From Bryobacterales bacterium (lineage in GTDB: Bacteria > Acidobacteriota > Terriglobia > Bryobacterales > Bryobacteraceae), in NCBI GenBank assembly GCA_003139735.1, contig PLGA01000110.1, positions 13,818-23,826 on the forward strand: DNA of 10,009 nucleotides. Reading direction: 5' to 3'. A program made the position numbers and the translations under genes. Positions 1 through 6,760 of this stretch are shown one piece after another. The notes beneath the pieces were generated by a model. The model was not told the origin of the DNA and did no database searches. It worked only from the letters and a program-made list of their open reading frames with translations. The number at the start of each line of letters is the position of its first letter. Within the stretch, counting starts at the first letter, position 1.

Positions 1-99
1 CCTTCTTCTGGCCTGTTGAGTTATTTCTTGGACGCTCGGCTCGGATATCGCGGGAAGCGCAAGCCGTCTAAGGCCGGAGCGCTGTTACACTCAGGAGGA

Positions 100-1329
100 A
101 TGGCTGCCCACAGCGTGCCCGCGGCGATCGGCCTCGGCGAACTCGTCGAGCACCGCGGTGTGCGGGAGTGCCTCCAGTGGTTCACGCGCGAGAAGCAATG
201 GGTCAATGAATCCCATTTGCGGCTCTGCCGGGTGCCGGCGCCTACCTATCTCGAAGGGGAGCGCGCCCAGTGGTTCCTCGAACAGTTCCAAGCGGTGGGC
301 TGGGACGCCTCCATCGATCGCGCGGGCAACGCGATCGCCATCGACGGGCAAGGCCCTTACGTCGCGATGACGGCGCACCTGGACACCGTCATCGCCCCGC
401 GTAACAAAGACGATATCGCCGTCGAGCCGGATGGGCGGCTGACTGGCCCGGGGGTATCCGACAACGGGGCCGGCCTGGCCGCCCTGCTGGCCATCGCGCG
501 CGCCTGGAAGGCCTGCCCGAACCGTCCCGAATTGCGCCGCGGGCTGTTGCTGGCGGCCAACACCGGCGAAGAGGGCGAGGGCAATTTGCGGGGCATGCTC
601 CGGCTTGCCAAGGATTCGCCTCTGGCGCGGGAAATCAAGGCGTTTGTGGTGGTGGATGGCGCCGATACCGGCCACATCACCAACCGCGCGCTGGGGAGCC
701 GGCGCTTCGAGATCGCCTTTGCCGGGCCGGGCGGGCATAGCTGGAGCGATTACGGCGTGGGCAACCCGGTGCACGCCTTGTGCCGCGCGGTGGCCCTGTT
801 TTCGGACGCCAAGCTGGAAGGCGCGCCGAAATCGGCTTTCAACGTAGGCCTCATCGAGGGTGGTTCGAGCGTCAACGCCATCGCGCACGCCGCCGTGGCC
901 AAGGTGGATATCCGCTCCGAGAGCAACGAGAAGATGGATGAGCTGGTGCGGGCCTTGTCTTCCGCGATGGACCGCGCCAGGGACATCGAGAACCAGCGCG
1001 CCACGGGCGGCAAGGTGACCGGCCGGATTAAGGAGATCGGGTCGCGTCCGGCCGCGGCGCTGCCGGAGGATGCGGCCATCCTTGGCTACGTGCGCGCTGT
1101 GGACGCCCATTTGGGCATACGCTCGCGCCTGAACTGCTCCTCCACCGACGCCAATGTGCCCCTGTCGCTCGGCATACCGGCCATCGCCATTGGTGGCGGA
1201 GGCGCCGGGGGAGGGGCCCACACGTCGCAGGAATGGTTCCGGCCGGAAGGGCGCGACCTGGGCCTCAAACGGATCCTGCTGGTCCTGCTTCTGCTGCTGA
1301 GAGAGGCCCCCACGGGGACCGGTAAGTGA
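100..1329 (+). CDS. M20 family zinc metallopeptidase (PepT/CPG2-like)
   Basis: Predicted cytoplasmic M20-family metallo-hydrolase, cleaving a peptide or N-acyl amino acid; the substrate cannot be told from sequence. Numbered from the ATG at 100 (409 aa), the expected dinuclear-zinc set is complete: AHLDTV (His93, Asp95), GVSDNGAG (Asp121, bridging), TGEEGEG (catalytic Glu157, metal Glu158), VVVDGAD (Asp186) and a C-terminal AHTSQEW (His374). A GPGGHSW segment near residue 213 is typical of the inserted dimerisation domain. There is no signal peptide. The frame is open upstream to a TTG at 16, but the ATG at 100 is preferred: the M20 fold begins shortly after it and an AGGAGG lies just before it. 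That AGGAGG is unusually close (1 nt), so the start is not certain. The last codons overlap the next gene by 4 nt, suggesting translational coupling. Family call firm, substrate unknown. Confidence 0.9.
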   Translation: MAAHSVPAAIGLGELVEHRGVRECLQWFTREKQWVNESHLRLCRVPAPTYLEGERAQWFLEQFQAVGWDASIDRAGNAIAIDGQGPYVAMTAHLDTVIAPRNKDDIAVEPDGRLTGPGVSDNGAGLAALLAIARAWKACPNRPELRRGLLLAANTGEEGEGNLRGMLRLAKDSPLAREIKAFVVVDGADTGHITNRALGSRRFEIAFAGPGGHSWSDYGVGNPVHALCRAVALFSDAKLEGAPKSAFNVGLIEGGSSVNAIAHAAVAKVDIRSESNEKMDELVRALSSAMDRARDIENQRATGGKVTGRIKEIGSRPAAALPEDAAILGYVRAVDAHLGIRSRLNCSSTDANVPLSLGIPAIAIGGGGAGGGAHTSQEWFRPEGRDLGLKRILLVLLLLLREAPTGTGK

Positions 1330-2201
1330 ACCGGAGCAAGGCTGAGGCGGCCCTCGTCTGGAACACGGTGGTCTGGGGGGCGACCTTCGTGGTCGTGAAG
1401 GCGGCGCTGGCGGACGTTTCGCCGGTCCTGTTCCTGGCGCTGCGGTTTTCGGTCGCCAGCCTGGCATTGGCGCCGCTCCTGGCCCGCCAACGGCGCACTT
1501 CCTGGGATTGGCGGACGGCGGGCGCGGGAGCTCTCGCCGGCATCTGCCTGTTCACCGGATATCTGACTCAAACACTAGGGTTACGCCTCACCTCGGCGCC
1601 AAAATCGGCGTTCATCACGGGATTTTCGCCGGTGATGGTACCTTTACTGGCGGCGCTCGTCTATCGCACTAGACCGCGCGTTTCCGAGGTGTGCGGGCTG
1701 CTGGTCGCGACGGCCGGTCTGGTCCTGATGACGCTGAAGGGGGCCGCGGAGGCGGTGAATCCGGGCGACCTGCTGACGTTTTTGTGCGCCATCGCGTTCG
1801 CTGCGCATATCGTGGTACTCGGCCACTTCGCCGAGCGCATGAGTTTCGAGATCCTGTCCGTGATGCAAATCGTGATGGCCGCAGTCCTGTCGCTGGCGTT
1901 GTTTTGGTGGGTGGAACCGCCGCACATCCGTTGGCGGCCCGCGACAATCGGCGCCATACTGGTAACAGGGCTATTCGCCACTGCGTTGGCGTTTACGATT
2001 CAGGCCTGGGCCCAGCGGTACACCACCCCGACGCGAACGGGGCTGATTTACATGCTGGAGCCGGTGTTTGCCTGGGTCACTTCGTTTCTGCTGGCGGGTG
2101 AGGGAATGTCGCGACGCGCTGCCGCGGGCGCGGTCCTCATCCTGGGTGGAGTTGTCTTGGTGGAGCTGAAACCGTTGAATCCGCGGCGGCATCCATCGTA
2201 A
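1326..2201 (+). CDS. EamA/DMT-superfamily transporter (RhaT/YdcZ-like permease)
   Basis: Inner-membrane permease of the drug/metabolite transporter superfamily, 291 aa, with about ten hydrophobic segments arranged as two EamA repeats (roughly residues 5-137 and 148-282). The first repeat opens with the family-typical NTVVWGATFVVVKAAL and contains SAPKSAFITGFSPVMVPLLA. The second has the equivalent TRTGLIYMLEPVFAWVTSFLLAGE. The end is basic (NPRRHPS), as usual for cytoplasmic tails in this family. The GTG start at 1326 overlaps the TGA of the upstream peptidase in a GTGA arrangement with only a weak ribosome binding site, so translation is probably coupled. DMT proteins export or import amino acids, sugars or other metabolites; the peptidase neighbour makes amino-acid or dipeptide traffic plausible, but that is inference. 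Confidence 0.9.
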   Translation: MNRSKAEAALVWNTVVWGATFVVVKAALADVSPVLFLALRFSVASLALAPLLARQRRTSWDWRTAGAGALAGICLFTGYLTQTLGLRLTSAPKSAFITGFSPVMVPLLAALVYRTRPRVSEVCGLLVATAGLVLMTLKGAAEAVNPGDLLTFLCAIAFAAHIVVLGHFAERMSFEILSVMQIVMAAVLSLALFWWVEPPHIRWRPATIGAILVTGLFATALAFTIQAWAQRYTTPTRTGLIYMLEPVFAWVTSFLLAGEGMSRRAAAGAVLILGGVVLVELKPLNPRRHPS

Positions 2202-2234
2202 GTAAGTGCACATTCGAAAAATTGAAGGGGCAAC

Positions 2235-3860
2235 ATGAGTTTTTCTGAAAAATTACGTACCGAGAAGCTGCTTTCGTTCACTCTGGTGGTGCTCACGCTG
2301 TGCGTCGGCATTCTGATCGGCACGCTGATTAGCGTCGATTGGGGTGTGAGAGCGGCGAAAGGCAGTCAGGCGGCGCCCGGCGCGACGCCGCTAACGATCC
2401 CCAACCCGGTCGAACTATCGACGGCGTTTTCACAAATTGCGAAAGAGGTAGAGCCCTCGGTGGTGCATATTACGGTAAAGTATCTGCCGAAGGCTCCCGC
2501 GCAAACCCGGAACCGGCGCCGGGCAATCCCGGCCCCTGGCGACGAGGGCAACGGCGACGGCGACAGCGGCAACGGATTCGAGCAGTTTTTCCAGTTCTTC
2601 GGCAACCCCTTCGGTGGCGGGCCGGAAATGCCGGGCGCGCAAGGCGGCGAGGCGCTGGGTTCCGGCGTTGTGGTGGACCGCGCCGGTTACATCCTGACGA
2701 ATAACCACGTGGTCGATAAGGCCGACAGCATCAAGGTGAAATTCACCGGCGATCCGGCCTCGTATGACGCCAAAGTCATCGGCGTGGACGACCAAACCGA
2801 TTTGGCGGTGATCCGCGTCGAGGGGAAGACCAACGTTGTCGCGGCTAAGATTGGCAATTCCGATGCCGTGCAGGTGGGAGACTGGGCGGTGGCCATCGGG
2901 TCTCCGTTCGACTTTCAGAACACCGTGACCGCCGGCATCATCAGCGCCACGGGACGAGACATTCCCGACGGCGGCAGCACCCAGTATCAGCACTTCCTTC
3001 AGACCGATGCGGCCATCAACCCCGGCAATAGCGGCGGCCCGCTGTTGAACATCCGCGGCGAGCTGATTGGCATCAACACGGCCATCGCCTCCACCACGCG
3101 GGGATACCAGGGCATCGGTTTTGCCTTGCCCATCAACACCGCGGCCGGGGTTTATAACCAGATCATCAAGAACGGCAAGGTGACGCGCGGCTCCATCGGC
3201 ATTAACTACAGTCCCGATGACAACGCGACCAGGGCCAACCTCCAGATCGCCGGCGTTTCCGATGGCGTTTTTATCAGCAGCGTGGAAGCCGGCGGTCCGG
3301 CCGAGAAGGCTGGAATCAAAGACGGGGACGTCATCGTCTCCATCAATGGAAAACCGGTGAAAGATGGCAACGATCTGGTGAGCGTGGTGGTCGCCACGCC
3401 CATTGGCACGACGGTCGACCTGGGGGTGGTTCGCGACGGCAAGCACTCCGATTATAAGGTGGCGGTCGGGGACATCACGCAGGTTTTTGCCGAAAGGTTC
3501 GGGAACGGCAGCGTTCAGCCAGGCGGGGTCAAGCCGGAAGCCACTGCGGCCAAGTTCGGCATGCAGATCCAGCAACTGACCGACCAGAAGCGCCAGTCGC
3601 TCGGCATCAAGCAGAGCGGCGGCGTGGTGATCGAATCGGTGGAACCCAACTCGTTCGCCGAGGAGATCGGTCTGGTTCCCGGCGACGTGATCTTCTCGAT
3701 CAATCGCCAGCCGGTCAATTCGGTGACGGACGTGGAGCGCGTCGAAACCACGTTGAGAGGCGGCCAGCCGGTATCTTTCCGCGTGCTGCGCAAGACCGGT
3801 CCGAACGGCGAATGGGCCCCGGTGTACCCCGCCGGGGTGCTTCCGAATTCGGTGCAGTAA
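2235..3860 (+). CDS. HtrA/DegP-type serine endoprotease with two PDZ domains
   Basis: Envelope protein-quality-control protease of the Deg/HtrA family, 541 aa. Residues about 13-33 are a hydrophobic segment after a short charged N-terminus with no obvious cleavage site, so it is probably a membrane anchor with the enzyme in the periplasm. The trypsin-like domain (about 60-310) has the full triad: His158 in TNNHVVD, Asp189 in QTDLAVIRV and Ser266 in GNSGGPL. A low-complexity loop at about 84-135, rich in Gly, Asn and Phe, sits where DegP carries its LA loop. Two PDZ domains follow at about 315-410 (ending near the GIKDGDVIVSINGKPV element) and 440-525 (GLVPGDVIFSINRQPV). The ATG at 2235 has an AAGGGG site 4 nt upstream and lies 33 nt behind the transporter gene, so it may share that transcript. 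Whether it corresponds to DegP, DegQ or DegS cannot be settled, though two PDZ domains favour DegP/DegQ. Confidence 0.95.
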   Translation: MSFSEKLRTEKLLSFTLVVLTLCVGILIGTLISVDWGVRAAKGSQAAPGATPLTIPNPVELSTAFSQIAKEVEPSVVHITVKYLPKAPAQTRNRRRAIPAPGDEGNGDGDSGNGFEQFFQFFGNPFGGGPEMPGAQGGEALGSGVVVDRAGYILTNNHVVDKADSIKVKFTGDPASYDAKVIGVDDQTDLAVIRVEGKTNVVAAKIGNSDAVQVGDWAVAIGSPFDFQNTVTAGIISATGRDIPDGGSTQYQHFLQTDAAINPGNSGGPLLNIRGELIGINTAIASTTRGYQGIGFALPINTAAGVYNQIIKNGKVTRGSIGINYSPDDNATRANLQIAGVSDGVFISSVEAGGPAEKAGIKDGDVIVSINGKPVKDGNDLVSVVVATPIGTTVDLGVVRDGKHSDYKVAVGDITQVFAERFGNGSVQPGGVKPEATAAKFGMQIQQLTDQKRQSLGIKQSGGVVIESVEPNSFAEEIGLVPGDVIFSINRQPVNSVTDVERVETTLRGGQPVSFRVLRKTGPNGEWAPVYPAGVLPNSVQ

Positions 3861-3872
3861 CCCACTGAGCCC

Positions 3873-3925
3873 ACCGAGCCGCGAACGTAACCGAGCCGCG
3901 AACTCCGTACCGAGCCGCGAACGTT
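3873..3925 (+). repeat. Three tandem copies of an ACCGAGCCGCGAACgT unit
   Basis: Just behind the protease stop codon the unit ACCGAGCCGCGAACGT occurs three times: at 3873-3889, at 3890-3908 (a variant reading AACTCCGT at its end) and at 3909-3925. The third copy runs on into AGAGAGCGGT and forms the left arm of the long hairpin that follows. A degenerate fourth trace (CACTGAGCCC) may precede the first copy. The same unit reappears at 5934-5960. It has no coding potential that can be supported. Confidence 0.85.
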
Positions 3926-3973
3926 AGAGAGCGGTTCTTGCCCCTGCGGCAACCGCTCTCTTACGTTCGCGGC
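3914..3973. repeat. Long inverted repeat (hairpin) behind the protease gene
   Basis: Bases 3914-3936 pair with 3951-3973 over 23 bp with a single mismatch (3925/3962); the 14-base loop can form a further short TTGCC/GGCAA stem. It lies between the protease stop and the phosphofructokinase promoter. A stem this strong would stall or terminate transcription and could protect the 3' end of the upstream mRNA. There is no run of T after either arm, so it is not a canonical intrinsic terminator. The arm sequence (CGCGAACGTnAGAGAGCGGT) is shared with the element at 5918-5960, marking it as a dispersed palindromic repeat rather than a one-off terminator. Confidence 0.85.
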
Positions 3974-4021
3974 ACGGCCGCCTCGGCTCGGCCCACGCCT
4001 CCCTCCCGCCCCGCATCCTTA

Positions 4022-4027
4022 TATAAT
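4022..4027 (+). promoter_or_regulatory. Probable -10 box of the phosphofructokinase promoter
   Basis: A perfect TATAAT stands out in an otherwise very GC-rich spacer. Transcription would begin near 4034, leaving a leader of about 28 nt that contains the AAGGAG site at 4051-4056. No recognisable -35 box lies 17 nt upstream. The position also argues against translation from the in-frame ATG at 4026, which overlaps this box. Confidence 0.55.
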
Positions 4028-4050
4028 GAGTTTTTCCACTCTCAATACCC

Positions 4051-4056
4051 AAGGAG
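4051..4056 (+). promoter_or_regulatory. Ribosome binding site fixing the phosphofructokinase start
   Basis: AAGGAG lies 5 nt before the ATG at 4062. It selects this codon over the in-frame ATG at 4026, and the protein from 4062 begins MAVKRIGILTGGGD, exactly where phosphofructokinases normally begin. Confidence 0.8.
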
Positions 4057-4061
4057 CATTC

Positions 4062-5246
4062 ATGGCTGTAAAGCGCATAGGCATTCTCACGGGCGGCGGC
4101 GACGTGCCGGGATTGAATTCCGTGATCAAGACGGTGGTTTACCGTGCAAGCGAGATCGGCTGCGAGGTGATCGGAATTCGCCGCGGCTGGGAAGGCCTGA
4201 CCCATGTCAACCTGGAGGACCCGGCCAGCCGCGCACGCTACATCCTGCCGCTGAACCGCGAGAACACGCGCAGCATCGACCGCACGGGCGGGACCTACCT
4301 GCACAGCTCGCGAACCAACCCCTCGAAAATGAAGAAGGTGCCTCCCACGCTGGAGGGTCAGGATTTCCCCGCCAAGGAAACCACCAAGAAGGGCGTCACT
4401 TCCACGGTCTACGACGTCACCAAGGCCGTGTTGAGGAACATCGAGACGCTCGGGCTGGACTATCTGATCCCCATCGGCGGAGACGACACGCTCAGCTACG
4501 CGGCGGAGCTCGACCGGCACGGAATGAAGGTGGTCGCCGTGCCGAAAACCATGGACAACGATGTGCGGAATACCGAGTACTGCATCGGCTTCTCGACCGC
4601 CATCACGCGCGCCATGGACGCCATCGAGCGCCAGCGCACCACGGTAGGTTCGCATGAGCGCATCGGCGTTTTCCGCGTGTTTGGCCGCGACGCCGGATAC
4701 ACCGCCCTCTACACGGCTTACGTCACCTCCATCCGCTGCTGCATCCCCGAGTTCAAGGTGGATCTGCCCAAGCTCATCGGCTTCCTGATCGGCGACAAGA
4801 AGAACAACCCCAGCAACTACTCGCTGGTGATTCTCTCCGAAGGCGCGGAGTGGGAAGGCTACCAGGTGAAGGAATATGGAGAGGCCGACGCCTTTGGCCA
4901 CCGCAAGAAGATGAGCGTGGCCGAAGACCTCAGCAACGAAATCAAGGCCGCCACGGGCGAAGAGACCATCGTCAGCGACCTGACCTACGATCTGCGCTCC
5001 GGCAGCCCGGACTTTGTGGACCGCATGGTGGCCACCACCTTCGCGGGCATGGCCATCGACGCCATCGAAGAGGGCAAACACGGCTTGATGACTGCCATCA
5101 GCAACGGCTGCTACACCCTGGCGGAGATCCCCGATCCCAAGTTGGGGCCGCGCCACGTGGATATCGGCACGCAGTACAACACCGAACGGTACCGGCCCAC
5201 CTACGACCGCAAGATGGGTCTGCCGGTGTTCCTCACCAAGGTATAG
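4062..5246 (+). CDS. 6-phosphofructokinase, probably PPi-dependent
   Basis: Cytoplasmic glycolytic phosphofructokinase (PfkA superfamily), 394 aa, phosphorylating fructose 6-phosphate at C1. The N-terminal GILTGGGDVPGLN (residues 7-19) is the nucleotide/phosphate loop. IGGDDTLS has Asp142 where ATP-dependent enzymes have Gly (E. coli Gly104). PKTMDND has Lys162 where ATP enzymes have Gly (E. coli Gly124); Asp165 is the expected catalytic base and Asp167 the second acidic residue. Asp plus Lys at these two sites is the established signature of pyrophosphate-dependent enzymes, so diphosphate--fructose-6-phosphate 1-phosphotransferase (EC 2.7.1.90) is the likelier activity; the reaction would then be reversible and also serve gluconeogenesis. 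Further matches are a GRDAGYTALYTA sugar-binding stretch and ILSEGAEW. It is longer than the 320-aa bacterial ATP enzyme, with inserts around residues 60-120. A methyltransferase gene follows after 3 nt. Family certain; phosphoryl donor inferred. Confidence 0.95.
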   Translation: MAVKRIGILTGGGDVPGLNSVIKTVVYRASEIGCEVIGIRRGWEGLTHVNLEDPASRARYILPLNRENTRSIDRTGGTYLHSSRTNPSKMKKVPPTLEGQDFPAKETTKKGVTSTVYDVTKAVLRNIETLGLDYLIPIGGDDTLSYAAELDRHGMKVVAVPKTMDNDVRNTEYCIGFSTAITRAMDAIERQRTTVGSHERIGVFRVFGRDAGYTALYTAYVTSIRCCIPEFKVDLPKLIGFLIGDKKNNPSNYSLVILSEGAEWEGYQVKEYGEADAFGHRKKMSVAEDLSNEIKAATGEETIVSDLTYDLRSGSPDFVDRMVATTFAGMAIDAIEEGKHGLMTAISNGCYTLAEIPDPKLGPRHVDIGTQYNTERYRPTYDRKMGLPVFLTKV

Positions 5247-5249
5247 GGC

Positions 5250-5918
5250 TTGGACTGGAGGCGATTTTTCCGCTGGCGTACCGAAAAGGGTAGGGGTCGG
5301 GCATGCCCGACCCTGCTCACGCCAGAGCTGCAAGCGCGCATCCAAGCCTCGTTCGACCAGGCCGCCGGCGACGAGGAGCACTTCCCCGCCACCATCGACC
5401 CCCGCATTTACCACGTGAAGCTGATCCGCGAGCACCTGGGCGGTCTGGCCGGCAAACGGGTGCTCGATGTGGGATGCGGCAAGGGACGGTTCGCGCGGGT
5501 TTTCCAGGAGCAGGATCCCGAGGCCGAACTCTGGGGCCTCGACCTGTCCGAAGCCATGCTCCGCCGCGTCCCCGCCGGCATCCATACGCGCGCCGGCTCC
5601 ATGACCGCGATGCCGTTCGAAGACGGATTCTTCGATGCCGCCTACGCCACCGAGTCCCTGGAGCACGCCGTGGAAATCGAGCAAGCCGTCAGCGAGATCT
5701 GCCGCGTGGTGAAGTCCGGCGGGCGCATCGCCATTATCGATAAGAATGCCGCGCAATGGGGCAGGTTGGCGACGCCGGAATGGGAGCGGTGGTTCACTCG
5801 CGAAGAACTGGAGCGTCTGCTGGCGCGCCACTGCCGCCAGGTGACCAGCCGGTTCATTTCCTACTGGGAAGATGTGGCGCCGGACGGTTTGTTCCTGGCG
5901 TGGCTGGCGGTGAAATAA
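5250..5918 (+). CDS. Class I SAM-dependent methyltransferase (type 11)
   Basis: Small cytoplasmic methyltransferase, 222 aa, with a Rossmann-like SAM fold. Motif I is VLDVGCGKGRF (residues 71-81), the acidic residue closing strand 2 is Asp98 in LWGLDLSEAM, and the post-motif is MPFEDGFFDAAYATESLEH (about 121-139). Strand 5 is CRVVKSGGRIAIIDKN. The closest general resemblance is to the UbiE/Coq5-like type 11 group; the acceptor is not predictable. The start is weak: the only suitable codon near the kinase stop is TTG at 5250 with poor Shine-Dalgarno support. The next clear in-frame alternative (GTG about 5414) would remove the conserved region before motif I. Residues about 13-23 (GRGRACPTLL) are encoded by a 20-bp palindromic repeat, suggesting a later insertion into the 5' end. 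It is probably co-transcribed with the kinase. Confidence 0.85.
   Translation: MDWRRFFRWRTEKGRGRACPTLLTPELQARIQASFDQAAGDEEHFPATIDPRIYHVKLIREHLGGLAGKRVLDVGCGKGRFARVFQEQDPEAELWGLDLSEAMLRRVPAGIHTRAGSMTAMPFEDGFFDAAYATESLEHAVEIEQAVSEICRVVKSGGRIAIIDKNAAQWGRLATPEWERWFTREELERLLARHCRQVTSRFISYWEDVAPDGLFLAWLAVK
5294..5313. repeat. Perfect 20-bp palindrome inside the methyltransferase 5' end
   Basis: The sequence GGGTCGGGCATGCCCGACCC equals its own reverse complement over all 20 bases. It lies in the poorly conserved start of the methyltransferase frame, encoding part of GRGRACPTLL. GGTCGGGCATGCCCGACC-type palindromes are, from general experience, found dispersed in various bacterial genomes; a copy count here would need the whole genome. 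Alternatives are an operator or a hairpin that tunes translation of the TTG-started gene. Confidence 0.85.
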
Positions 5919-5960
5919 CCGCTCTCTGACGTTACCGAGCCGCGAACGTAAGAGAGCGGT
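5918..5960. terminator. Hairpin between convergent genes, second copy of the dispersed repeat
   Basis: Bases 5918-5933 pair with 5945-5960 over 16 bp with one mismatch around an 11-base loop. The hairpin fills most of the 53-nt gap between the converging stops of the methyltransferase and the ABC ATPase, so it could end transcription from both sides. It has no T-run. Bases 5934-5960 match 3909-3935 at 26 of 27 positions, so it belongs to the same repeat family as the element behind the protease gene. The left arm begins on the last base of the methyltransferase stop codon. Confidence 0.65.
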
Positions 5961-5971
5961 CCCCGGGGGCG

Positions 5972-6760
5972 CTACAGCACGTGATAATATCCGTCCCGCT
6001 CCAGAACTTCCACCGGAATCCCGAAAAGCCCCCCGAGCGCGGAAGCGGTGAGCGCCCGCTCCTTGGGTCCATCGCCGTGTATGCGGCCGTCGCGGATGGT
6101 CACCACGCGCCGCATCTCGGGAATGATGTCCGGCAGGTGATGGGTCACCATGACAATGCCGATCCGGCCGCCGGCGAGTTTGCGTAAAATTTCGCGCAGT
6201 TCACGGGCGGCGCGCAGGTCCAGGCTGGTCGACGGTTCATCGAGGATCAGCGTCTCGGGATCGTGCACCAGCGCGCGGGCAATCAGAATGCGGCGCGCCT
6301 CTCCGGAGGAAACCTCGTTGGTGGCGCGCTCCGCCAGATGCGGGATTTCAAGCAACCCCATCACCTCGCGGGTCTTCCGCTGCATCTCCGAAGTTACGGC
6401 GTGATAGGGCCAGATGCCGACGCTGCCGAAAAACCCCGAGAGCACGATTTCAAACGCGGAATAGTCCCGCGTGCACATTTGCATCCAGTCGTTCGAGACC
6501 AGGCCGAGCCGGTTGCGTAGTTCGAACAGGTTCCAGCAGTCGCTTCCGAGAATGCGTAACGACCACGGCTCGGATTTCATGACCGGGTAGAGGTCGCGCG
6601 CGATGGCCTTGATGAGGGTGGACTTGCCCGACCCGTTTGGCCCCAGTATCGCCACGTTCTCGCCTTGCGCGATGGATAGCGTGATGCCGTCGAGCACGTC
6701 CCGTTCGCCGCGCCGGACCGTGACGTTTTGAAACTCGATGAGCGGTAAATCGGTTTCCAT
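5972..6760 (-). CDS. ABC transporter ATP-binding protein (YlmA/ModF-like)
   Basis: Cytoplasmic ABC-type ATPase of 262 aa with one nucleotide-binding domain. Walker A is GPNGSGKST (residues 40-48), the signature is degenerate SSGEARR (about 151-157, with SSGE for SGGQ/SGGE), Walker B is TLILDEPS (about 170-177), the D-loop follows as TSLDL, and the H-loop is VTHH (His207). The stretch SGFFGSVGIW (about 108-117) between Walker A and signature resembles the YlmA/ModF-like ATPases. The ATG at 6760 is favoured over an upstream extension because it starts just before the conserved LIEFQNVTVRRGE strand and shares one base with the preceding stop (TAATG), which implies translational coupling. No permease or binding protein is encoded in the window, so the transported substrate, or a non-transport role, is unknown. 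Confidence 0.9.
   Translation of the reverse strand: METDLPLIEFQNVTVRRGERDVLDGITLSIAQGENVAILGPNGSGKSTLIKAIARDLYPVMKSEPWSLRILGSDCWNLFELRNRLGLVSNDWMQMCTRDYSAFEIVLSGFFGSVGIWPYHAVTSEMQRKTREVMGLLEIPHLAERATNEVSSGEARRILIARALVHDPETLILDEPSTSLDLRAARELREILRKLAGGRIGIVMVTHHLPDIIPEMRRVVTIRDGRIHGDGPKERALTASALGGLFGIPVEVLERDGYYHVL

Noticed and set aside
83..90. Possible extended -10 promoter (TGTTACACT) before the peptidase
   Set aside because: It has no -35 partner and would start the RNA almost at the ATG. The region upstream is cut by the window edge, so it cannot be judged.
16..99. N-terminal extension of the M20 peptidase from TTG 16
   Set aside because: The 28 added residues are basic and resemble no part of the M20 fold, and no ribosome binding site precedes the TTG that can be seen in the window.
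91..1467. 458-residue open frame on the minus strand
   Set aside because: It is antisense to the M20 peptidase, whose zinc ligands are all intact, and is Pro/Arg/Gly-rich with no motif.
2430..3575. 381-residue open frame on the minus strand
   Set aside because: It is antisense to the HtrA-type protease, which has a complete catalytic triad and PDZ domains; the antisense frame is a composition artefact.
3873..3973. CRISPR-like array
   Set aside because: The three units are directly adjacent with no unique spacers of regular length, and no cas genes are present.
3924..5831. 635-residue open frame on the minus strand
   Set aside because: It lies antisense to the phosphofructokinase and methyltransferase, has GC-rich shadow composition (His, Gly, Ala, Val, Arg) and no recognisable domain.
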